A stretch of DNA of 39,222 nt from Bacteroidales bacterium UBA6828. GTDB taxonomy: Bacteria; Bacteroidota; Bacteroidia; Bacteroidales; Paludibacteraceae. Made by a program: the position numbers and the translations under genes. A model generated the notes under the pieces. The model worked only from the letters and a program-made list of their open reading frames with translations, made no database searches and was not told the DNA's origin. Where the stretch lies: NCBI GenBank assembly GCA_002452095.1, contig DKEG01000057.1, forward strand, positions 33,083-72,304, in the 5' to 3' direction. Below are positions 33,233-39,222 of the stretch, piece by piece (position 1 is the first letter of the stretch; each line of letters begins with the position of its first letter).

Positions 33233-35122
33233 TTTTGCTCCTTGTGCGTTGTACATTACGCCGTCTTTTACAATTACCAACTGACCGTTGACAATCATCT
33301 TCTGTGCTTTCTCGGCTACAACTGCGTTGTCAAGAGCGGTTTGAGGACCTGACTGTGGAACCCAAGCCTCTGCACTCAACAGGTAATCCACAGCATTGCC
33401 CAACAAAGTTTCTGCTTCTGCGGTCAAATCTGCATACTGACCATTAAGCAAACTGATCAGCAGATATTTTGCTGTTCCCTCAGCACCTACACGTGCAGCA
33501 GCAGGCAGTTCGTGAATAGCCGCACCACCGGCTACATTTGCCAATACATACCCTTCCTTGCCTTTTGCAAAAGATGTTACAGGTTGGATATTTTTATCCT
33601 TTGCGGTAGAGTAGATAGTAATACTGTCATTCAAACCGGCAAACAGCGGGTGCGAAGCGATGTTGGTGTACTTTGCTGTATTGATTTTTACCCCCTGTTG
33701 GTCGTTACCATTCGAGCATGCACCCCAGCCCCAACGTCCTTCGGGATAGAAATAAGACTTGGTATTCAAAACAGGTACATTAGCAGTAGCCAACTCATTC
33801 AATTCACCGTCTGCTGCATCTCTGCCACTCAAAGACTCGTGCAAAACCACCAAATCGTATCCGCTGAAATCGGTGTTGTCGTTTTTCTCACCACGTACTT
33901 CGATATAGAAACCTTTGGCAGCAACCACACCATACATTTTGTCTCCCTCAACGCTTGCGGTGGTAAGATAGAGTACATCTTTCTCGGCTTTGGTAACCGT
34001 CAGAGTATAGGTGGCAGTTGATTTATCTTGTGCAGTAACTACAATAGAAAGAGGATTGGTAAAGTCTTGTGTGCTACCCGACTCAATGCTTGCCGTTGCG
34101 CTCTCCGACACCTCGAAATTAACCACCAAAGCCGTCAAGTCTGCGTTTTTGGAGACCAACAGACTACCTGCGTTCTCACTGATAGCCACAGCCTTACCGT
34201 CGATAGTTACATTCAGCAACTCTTTCTCGCTCGAAGCGGTTTGCGCAGCGGTAAAGTTAATAGTGTAAGTCTTAATCGTAGTACCATCCTCAGCGGTTAC
34301 AACAATCGTGGTTGCACCGGGGATAGCAGCAGCGGGCGTAACAACAGCATTGGCATTTTTCGATGTAGCAACCGCCTCAACAGCAGGCACTGCCGTTGTA
34401 CCAAAAGGCAACTCTACATTATAAGTTTCCGTTGCAGGGTCAAAACCCTCCAATGCTTTGCCATTAACCGTAATGGATTTCAAAGTAGCATCATCCTTTG
34501 CTGCGGGTGCTGTAACAAAAGCGACCTCATAAAAATTAGAATTGCTTCCTGTATTGGTTAGCACCTGAATTTGATAAACTTTTGCTGCATCCAAACCCGT
34601 CAATTCCAAAACACCAATACCATCTTCTGAGCGCGTAGCCGTTAGGGCTGGTTCTGTAGAAACAACGCCATCGGTCATTTCGAAAGCACGGATATACATC
34701 TCACGGTTTTCCCCCCTCAAATCTGCCAAAGCCAGGACGCTCGAACAATTTGTTACATTATAATAGGCGACCCTACTACTGCGTATTGTGGCGGTTTTCG
34801 CACCTGCATCTCCGGTTCCCCAAGCCGTATTGCCCTTGAAACATTGCATTCCGTTCCAAGTCGCCTCAGCAGTTCCCATTCCCTTATTTCCTGTCCATTC
34901 TTGTTTGCCTTCGCCTTGAGATTGATAACACAGAAATGGAGTAAAAATTATTGTATCACCAGAAACAAAATAGTTAGCAGGTTGTCCTTTATCTGCCCAT
35001 TTAGCACCTAAAGAAGCCTCATCTCCAACAGTAAACACCTTTGTCGGCGTATAATCTTTTGCCATAGCATTTCCCACAAAGAGGGCAGCGAGGGCGAGGG
35101 TAAAGAGTTTGATTTTTTTCAT
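33227..35122 (-). CDS. Secreted multidomain protein with cadherin-like sandwich domain
   Basis: The 631-residue protein has a clear signal peptide (about 1-21, MKKIKLFTLALAALFVGNAMA). Residues about 25-205 form an N-terminal beta-rich region of unknown fold. Residues 209-292 match the cadherin-like beta-sandwich family (LKSITVNGKALEGF, then TIVVTAEDGTTIKTYTINF), and 299-380 look like a second, related Ig-like repeat. Residues about 382-590 (for example SGYDLVVLHESLSG, VPVLNTKSYFYPEGRWGWG) resemble a flavodoxin/ThuA-like glutaminase-type fold; this is tentative. The last 30 residues (IVNGQLVIVKDGVMYNAQG) look like a short C-terminal tail common in secreted Bacteroidales proteins, possibly a sorting signal. 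Function unknown; surface glycan handling is a guess. Monocistronic. Confidence 0.8.
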   Translation of the reverse strand: MKKIKLFTLALAALFVGNAMAKDYTPTKVFTVGDEASLGAKWADKGQPANYFVSGDTIIFTPFLCYQSQGEGKQEWTGNKGMGTAEATWNGMQCFKGNTAWGTGDAGAKTATIRSSRVAYYNVTNCSSVLALADLRGENREMYIRAFEMTDGVVSTEPALTATRSEDGIGVLELTGLDAAKVYQIQVLTNTGSNSNFYEVAFVTAPAAKDDATLKSITVNGKALEGFDPATETYNVELPFGTTAVPAVEAVATSKNANAVVTPAAAIPGATTIVVTAEDGTTIKTYTINFTAAQTASSEKELLNVTIDGKAVAISENAGSLLVSKNADLTALVVNFEVSESATASIESGSTQDFTNPLSIVVTAQDKSTATYTLTVTKAEKDVLYLTTASVEGDKMYGVVAAKGFYIEVRGEKNDNTDFSGYDLVVLHESLSGRDAADGELNELATANVPVLNTKSYFYPEGRWGWGACSNGNDQQGVKINTAKYTNIASHPLFAGLNDSITIYSTAKDKNIQPVTSFAKGKEGYVLANVAGGAAIHELPAAARVGAEGTAKYLLISLLNGQYADLTAEAETLLGNAVDYLLSAEAWVPQSGPQTALDNAVVAEKAQKMIVNGQLVIVKDGVMYNAQGAKL

Positions 35123-35220
35123 GATAATTTTGTTTTAATTATTAAGTAAATAAATTGAGTTTAATTGAATTAGCCATAACCAATCATTGGCGAAAAACGC
35201 CTGTCCTTTTTAGGACGGTG

Positions 35221-35228
35221 CAAAAGTA
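35221..35228 (-). promoter_or_regulatory. -7 element of the secreted-protein gene
   Basis: TACTTTTG on the minus strand fits TAnnTTTG and is followed by GCACC, as at the other promoters here. No clear TTG is at the -33 position. Transcription from here gives a leader of about 90 nt; a CTGTCCT/AGGACGG hairpin (35201-35218) lies at its beginning. Confidence 0.5.
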
Positions 35229-35320
35229 CGGCTTTTTATTGAATGGAGAGTGTTATTTATTGTCTTTTGTTGTGTAAAAATTGACAAAACGCAAAACTTT
35301 GCACATACTGCACATTTTAT

Positions 35321-35338
35321 AGGGGCTGCAGAGCCCCT
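35321..35338. other. Small GC hairpin in the 35123-35687 intergenic region
   Basis: AGGGGCT (35321-35327) pairs with AGCCCCT (35332-35338) around GCAG. No U-run follows on either strand, so its role is unclear. Confidence 0.4.
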
Positions 35339-35399
35339 CTTTGAAAGCGAAGAAAAATCAGCACTCCACAATCAGAGGACAGCGGGAAGTCTCAACCCT

Positions 35400-35548
35400 C
35401 ACGCTGTCCTCACGCTGTCCTCACGCCGGCAACTACGGTATTTTTACGGTAGATATACGGTAGATATACGGTAGATATACGGTAGATACACGGTAGATAA
35501 TCGGTTCATTCAGCAACTCTTATAATACTCTTATTATACCCTTATCGC
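35400..35548. repeat. Long 11-bp periodic tract upstream of the methyltransferase promoter
   Basis: About thirteen consecutive 11-bp words in a single register. They begin CACGCTGTCCT twice and CACGCCGGCAA, go on to CTACGGTATTT, TTACGGTAGAT, ATACGGTAGAT three times, ACACGGTAGAT and AATCGGTTCAT, and end in TCAGCAACTCT, TATAATACTCT and TATTATACCCT. CGG recurs at 35436, 35447, 35458, 35469, 35480, 35491 and 35502. The word changes along the tract but the period does not. No reading frame of interest covers it. Confidence 0.9.
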
Positions 35549-35639
35549 AGTGTTTACCCGATACTAAACCAAACCGATAAATAGAGTGATAAAAACAAAG
35601 AAAGCGGCTGTCTGCCCTACTGCAAAATAAGAACGGATA

Positions 35640-35670
35640 TTGCTACTATCAGAAAAAAGCAGTACCTTTG
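35640..35670 (+). promoter_or_regulatory. Promoter of the methyltransferase-queA-tatD genes
   Basis: TTG (35640-35642), 20 bp, then TACCTTTG (35663-35670). Transcription should begin near 35677, about 11 nt before the ATG at 35688. This argues against the in-frame TTG at 35640 being the start codon. The stretch AAAAAAGCAGTACCTTTGC matches the pyrC promoter exactly. Confidence 0.85.
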
Positions 35671-35687
35671 CGAGATTTTTAGAAGAT

Positions 35688-37091
35688 ATGAACAACAACG
35701 AAGAATTTCAGATGGTTGCCAAGACTTTCAAAGGGCTTGAAGATGTCCTGGCACAAGAACTGACCGAACTCGGGGCGAACAACGTACAGAAAGAACGCCG
35801 TGCCGTATCGTTTACGGGCAACAAAGAGATGCTCTACAGCGCCAATTTCTGCCTGCGTACCGCCTCGCGCGTACTGGTGCCGATTGCCACTTTCCGCGCC
35901 AAAGACGCCGATGAGGTCTATGCCCACGCCAAGGAGATTGACTGGGCACAATATATGACGGTGCAGACGGGTTTCTCGATTGACGCCACCGTCTATTCAG
36001 AGACATTCCGCCACTCGAAATACGTCACCTACCGCGTGAAAGATGCCATAGCCGACTGGTGGACGGAGCGGGAGCAGAAGCGCCCGAATGTGAAACTGAC
36101 CGACCCCGACCTGAGCCTGAACGTACATATTGCCGCCGAGACGGTAACTATCTCGTTAGACAGTTCAGGCGAGAGCCTGCACAAACGCGGCTACCGCACA
36201 GCCAACACCGAAGCCCCTATCAACGAGGCACTGGCGGCGGGTATGCTCCTGCTGGCAGGCTGGCACGGGCAGGCGAACTTCTTCGACCCGATGTGCGGTT
36301 CGGGTACATTGTTGATAGAGGCGGCACTGATTGCGCAGAACATCGCACCGGGCATCTTCCGCAAGGGGTTCGGCTTCGAGAAATGGCTTGACTTTGACAA
36401 AGACCTGTTTGAGATGGTCTATAACGACGACTCCCGCGAGCGGGAGTTTACCCACCATATCTACGGTTCGGACGCGAGTTTCTATGCCGTACAGGTGGCG
36501 CAGAAGAACATCAAGAGTGCCGGGATGCAACGTTTTATAGACGTGAAGCAGATACGCTTGGAGGAGATACGCTTTGCGGGCGTGGAAGGTGCGCCGAAGA
36601 CCGAAGGGGCTTTCGTAATGATGAACCCGCCGTATGGAGAGCGTCTGGCGCAAGACAAAGATGTGCTGCGCCTGTACGAGGATATGGGTAAAACACTGAA
36701 GTTCCGGTTCACGGGTGCCACGGCGTGGATTATCTCGTCCAACGAAGAGGCAATGAAATGTATCGGGCTGAAACCCGCCGAAAAGATGCACCTGCTCAAC
36801 GGGGAGTTGGACTGCCTGTTCAACAAATACGAATTGTTCCAAGGCGAGCATAAGGACTGGAAAAAGACGCATCCGCGGTCAGAACAAAGAACAAAGGACA
36901 AAGAACAAAGAACGAAACGCTTTGGTGATAAAAAACGTGAGTTCCGTCCGCGCAGAGACGACGACCAACGAGGGTTCAAACCGCGGGAGAAAAAGGATTT
37001 TGCACCCCGCAGAGAGAAACGCGATTTTAAGCCCAAGAGCAACTACAAACGCCCGAGAAACAATGAATCCTATACTGATAGCAGACTATAA
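35688..37091 (+). CDS. THUMP-domain class I RNA methyltransferase (RlmL/COG0116 type)
   Basis: The 467-residue protein has an N-terminal THUMP-type RNA-binding region (about 1-160) and a Rossmann methyltransferase domain with the SAM-binding DPMCGSGTLLIEAA at 200-213 and the NPPYGERL motif at 313-320. That motif is typical of N2-guanine methyltransferases such as RlmL, which modifies G2445 of 23S rRNA. The exact target is inferred from the family. After about residue 392 comes a Lys/Arg-rich disordered tail (KREFRPRRDDD, KPREKKDFAPRREKRD) that may bind RNA. Its first part is written by five 7-bp units of AGAACAA. Start at ATG 35688, just after the promoter. The last 29 bp overlap queA. Confidence 0.88.
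   Translation: MNNNEEFQMVAKTFKGLEDVLAQELTELGANNVQKERRAVSFTGNKEMLYSANFCLRTASRVLVPIATFRAKDADEVYAHAKEIDWAQYMTVQTGFSIDATVYSETFRHSKYVTYRVKDAIADWWTEREQKRPNVKLTDPDLSLNVHIAAETVTISLDSSGESLHKRGYRTANTEAPINEALAAGMLLLAGWHGQANFFDPMCGSGTLLIEAALIAQNIAPGIFRKGFGFEKWLDFDKDLFEMVYNDDSREREFTHHIYGSDASFYAVQVAQKNIKSAGMQRFIDVKQIRLEEIRFAGVEGAPKTEGAFVMMNPPYGERLAQDKDVLRLYEDMGKTLKFRFTGATAWIISSNEEAMKCIGLKPAEKMHLLNGELDCLFNKYELFQGEHKDWKKTHPRSEQRTKDKEQRTKRFGDKKREFRPRRDDDQRGFKPREKKDFAPRREKRDFKPKSNYKRPRNNESYTDSRL
36881..36915 (+). repeat. 7-bp AGAACAA array inside the methyltransferase tail
   Basis: AGAACAA, AGAACAA, AGGACAA, AGAACAA, AGAACGA, five units, coding for EQRTKDKEQRTK-like sequence. As 7 is not a multiple of 3, a change of unit number would shift the frame unless it changed by three. 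Confidence 0.88.
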
Positions 37092-38289
37092 CTACCCCCT
37101 GCCCGACGAGCGCATTGCCAAGTATCCGCTGGCGGAGCGCGACCACTCAAAGTTGCTGATTTACAAGGACGGACAGGTGTCGGAAGATGTGTTTTACCAC
37201 GTGGGCGACTATATCCCTGCGGGTTCGCTACTCGTATATAATAATACGCGCGTGATACAGGCACGGTTGGTATTCCACAAAGTGAGTGGCGCACGGATCG
37301 AGGTGTTTTGTCTCGAACCGATTGCCCCGCACGACTACCAGTTGTCGCTCGGCAGCACCGAAGGTTGTACGTGGAAATGTATGATTGGCAACGCCAAGAA
37401 ATTCCGCGACGAGTACGTGGAAATGCAGGTGCTACTACCCAAGACGGGCGAAACCATCACCCTGCGTGCCACCAAAGGCGCACAGACGGGCAACACGTTT
37501 GCGGTGCATTTCAGTTGGAACGCCGCCGATGTCTCGTTTGCAGAGATTTTGGACGCTGTGGGCGAACTGCCCATTCCGCCCTATCTCAACCGCAAAACCG
37601 AGGAAAGCGACAAGACCACCTACCAGACCGTTTATTCGCGTATCAAAGGTTCGGTGGCGGCTCCTACGGCAGGTTTGCATTTTACCAATGCTGTATTGGA
37701 CGACTTGCGCCGACGCGGAATCAAGACCACGGAGGTTACGCTCCATGTAGGTGCAGGTACGTTCCAGCCCGTAAAGACCGAGGACGCCAACGAGCATACG
37801 ATGCATACCGAGATTATCGCCGTGCCGAGGCAGTCGGTTGCAGATATTCAGGCGAACATCGGGCATATTGTCGCCGTAGGCACCACCAGTATGCGTACCC
37901 TCGAAAGCCTGTACTTTATCGGCTGTATGCTACTTGATAATGATGAATTAGGAATTAAGAATTATGAATTGCACGTGGGGCAGTTTGTACCCTATACGGA
38001 GCATTACACCTATTCCGCGGCGGAAGCGTTGCAAGGTATATTGGACTATTTGGACGCTACGGGGCAGGATACGCTGCATGCCGAGACACAGATAATGATA
38101 GAACCGGGCTACACGTTCCATATAGTCAATCAGTTGATTACCAATTTTCACCAGCCCAAATCGACGCTGCTGCTACTGGTAAGTGCATTTGTGAGCGGCG
38201 ACTGGCACACGATATACGACTACGCCCTGAGCCACGATTTCCGTTTTCTGAGTTACGGCGACTCGTCTATTCTATTTCGCAGGGACTGA
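37063..38289 (+). CDS. queA: S-adenosylmethionine:tRNA ribosyltransferase-isomerase
   Basis: QueA transfers and rearranges the ribose of SAM onto preQ1 in tRNA, giving epoxyqueuosine. The 408-residue protein starts at ATG 37063 (MNPILIADYNYPLPDERIAKYPL). The longer in-frame start at 36922 would add 47 unrelated residues inside the methyltransferase gene. Conserved blocks are LVYNNTRVIQARL, PLPPY-type (ELPIPPYLNR), VAAPTAGLHFT, HVGAGTFQPVKTED, VGTTSMRTLES and NFHQPKSTLLLLVSAF. Residues 295-304 (ELGIKNYELH) are encoded by a 7-bp repeat of the intergenic ATTCWTA family in reverse orientation, and probably form a surface loop. It overlaps the upstream gene by 29 bp, suggesting coupling. Confidence 0.95.
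   Translation: MNPILIADYNYPLPDERIAKYPLAERDHSKLLIYKDGQVSEDVFYHVGDYIPAGSLLVYNNTRVIQARLVFHKVSGARIEVFCLEPIAPHDYQLSLGSTEGCTWKCMIGNAKKFRDEYVEMQVLLPKTGETITLRATKGAQTGNTFAVHFSWNAADVSFAEILDAVGELPIPPYLNRKTEESDKTTYQTVYSRIKGSVAAPTAGLHFTNAVLDDLRRRGIKTTEVTLHVGAGTFQPVKTEDANEHTMHTEIIAVPRQSVADIQANIGHIVAVGTTSMRTLESLYFIGCMLLDNDELGIKNYELHVGQFVPYTEHYTYSAAEALQGILDYLDATGQDTLHAETQIMIEPGYTFHIVNQLITNFHQPKSTLLLLVSAFVSGDWHTIYDYALSHDFRFLSYGDSSILFRRD
37945..37972 (+). repeat. 7-bp GAATTAN array inside queA
   Basis: GAATTAG, GAATTAA, GAATTAT, GAATTGC, four units, in frame within queA. It is the reverse complement of the ATTCWTA arrays in the pyrC-pyrK, pyrF-pyrE and guaA-purE spacers. Confidence 0.85.
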
Positions 38290-38328
38290 TTTTATCACCT
38301 AATAATACGTGAGCGCAAGCGAACAAAC

Positions 38329-39090
38329 ATGATTGATACCCATTGCCATATAGACGACCCGCAGTATGCGGGGGATATTGACGTTTTTCTTGCCGAACAG
38401 AAAGCAGGGGGCGTGGAGTGTATGCTCGTGCCGGGTGTGGACGCCTCGTCGATAGCGAGTATCGGGCAGTTAGCAGATGCATATCCCGACTACCTTTACC
38501 CCGCTTTGGGGCTGCACCCCGAGAATATCGGCGAAGATTGGCAGGCGCAAATGGAGCAGATATACACTGAACTTTTTCATCCGCACCGCCGCTATATAGC
38601 CATCGGGGAAATCGGACTGGATTACCATTGGGACACCACCTACAAAGAGCAGCAACACATTGTCCTGCGCACGCAAATGCAATGGGCGCAGGAACTGCAT
38701 TTGCCGGTAATGATTCACAGCCGTGATGCCACCGAGGACACACTCTCTATCCTGCGGGAGTACCCCGATGTGCGTGGGGTGTTTCATTGCTTCAGCGGCA
38801 GTAGGGAGGTGGCGAAACAGATATTGGGTATGGGGTATTACCTCGGTATCGGCGGGGTACTGACGTTCAAGAACTGCAGATTGACGGAGCATTTATCGGT
38901 TGCCCCGCTCGATCGGCTGCTGCTTGAGACCGATGCCCCCTATATGGCTCCCGTGCCGCACCGCGGGGAACGCAACGAGAGCCGCTGGATGCGGTTTGTA
39001 GCAGAGAGGCTGGCGGATATATATAAGGTGTCGCCCGCCGACATCGACCGCATTACCACCGCCAATGCAAAAGCACTTTTTGAATTATAA
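38329..39090 (+). CDS. TatD-family metal-dependent hydrolase (DNase)
   Basis: The 253-residue protein is a TatD/YcfH-type amidohydrolase-fold nuclease. Metal and catalytic residues are visible: THCHID at 4-9, GEIGLDYHWD near 95, MIHSRDA, FHCFSG, and the C-terminal LLETDAPYMAPVPHRGERNE with its aspartate. Length and start (MIDTHCHIDDPQ) are as expected. Members are Mg- or other metal-dependent 3'-5' DNases linked to DNA repair; the exact substrate here is inferred from the family. It lies 39 bp after queA and is probably the last gene of this transcript. A large palindrome follows about 50 bp later. Confidence 0.92.
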   Translation: MIDTHCHIDDPQYAGDIDVFLAEQKAGGVECMLVPGVDASSIASIGQLADAYPDYLYPALGLHPENIGEDWQAQMEQIYTELFHPHRRYIAIGEIGLDYHWDTTYKEQQHIVLRTQMQWAQELHLPVMIHSRDATEDTLSILREYPDVRGVFHCFSGSREVAKQILGMGYYLGIGGVLTFKNCRLTEHLSVAPLDRLLLETDAPYMAPVPHRGERNESRWMRFVAERLADIYKVSPADIDRITTANAKALFEL

Positions 39091-39139
39091 GAGTTGCCGC
39101 AGAACGACAAAAAGTATAGTGTCCATTTAGAAACGCAAT

Positions 39140-39215
39140 TTTGGGGTACACTTTTGCCCCCTGTCAGCCCCTGTTGAGGGTACCGAAACAGGGGCTGACA
39201 GGGGGGCGCCCCAAA
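39140..39215. repeat. Large inverted repeat downstream of the TatD gene, near window end
   Basis: The 19 bases at 39157-39175 pair perfectly with 39187-39205 around an 11-nt loop. Outside these, TTTGGGG (39140-39146) pairs with CCCCAAA (39209-39215). No U-run follows directly, so it may be a mobile palindromic element or an unusual terminator. It is different in sequence from the element at 3923-4009. It may extend beyond the window. Confidence 0.75.
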
Positions 39216-39222
39216 GAACCGT

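Noticed and set aside
35250..35474. A 74-codon open frame in the intergenic region
   Set aside because: It runs into the 11-bp repeat tract and has neither a family match nor a plausible start signal.
35640..35687. A TTG start for the methyltransferase
   Set aside because: The TTG is the -33 part of a promoter whose start site would lie downstream of it; the ATG at 35688 follows naturally.
36922..37062. A longer start for queA
   Set aside because: The extra residues lie within the methyltransferase gene in another frame and are unlike QueA; MNPILIADYNYPLP is a fitting N-terminus.
1..39222. tRNA or rRNA genes
   Set aside because: I saw no cloverleaf-type or conserved rRNA sequence in any spacer; all spacers are short or filled by repeats.

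Overview
The window is chromosomal DNA of an anaerobic Bacteroidales-type bacterium (phylum Bacteroidota). Evidence: the two clearest promoters have the Bacteroidota layout (TTG, 20 bp, then TAnnTTTG); there is a GH3-family protein of the bacteroidetes type; PurF and PurL are the long forms typical of the phylum; dihydroorotate dehydrogenase is the NAD-linked PyrD/PyrK (class 1B) form; and there is a secreted protein with a cadherin-like sandwich domain. Genus and species cannot be told from the sequence.

Layout. 1-2094: a GH3-family gene on the minus strand with its terminator, and an intergenic region. 2100-2855: a secreted esterase on the plus strand. 2887-2928: a long perfect hairpin between convergent genes. 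2949-32916: twenty-two consecutive minus-strand genes, in transcription order pyrC, pyrK, pyrD, pyrF, pyrE, pyrB, guaB, guaA, purE, purL, purM, purN, purH, purD, folD, purT, purB, purA, purF, carA, carB, purC. No unrelated gene interrupts them. 33227-35122: a minus-strand secreted multidomain protein with its own terminator. 35688-39090: plus-strand genes for a THUMP-domain rRNA methyltransferase, queA and a TatD-family nuclease. The last 80 bases hold a large palindrome.

How the genes work together. The 22-gene block encodes every step from bicarbonate/glutamine to UMP (carAB, pyrB, pyrC, pyrDK, pyrE, pyrF). It also encodes PRPP to IMP (purF, D, N or T, L, M, E, C, B, H), IMP to AMP (purA, purB) and IMP to GMP (guaB, guaA). 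FolD supplies the formyl-folate used by PurN and PurH. The only expected enzyme not seen is PurK. A promoter just upstream of pyrC and a hairpin just past purC bracket the block, so it may be one transcript of about 30 kb; internal promoters are not excluded.

Unusual points. (1) PyrB carries a C-terminal four-cysteine motif matching the zinc domain of the regulatory chain PyrI, but the nucleotide-binding part of PyrI is absent. (2) Most spacers longer than about 30 bp are built from short-period tandem arrays of 7, 8, 9 or 11 bp. The same consensus recurs in several spacers, often starting at the stop codon of the upstream gene and sometimes lying inside coding sequence (queA, the methyltransferase tail). 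(3) A C-rich palindromic element occurs four times; one copy is read in frame inside pyrK and another forms the 3' end of pyrD.
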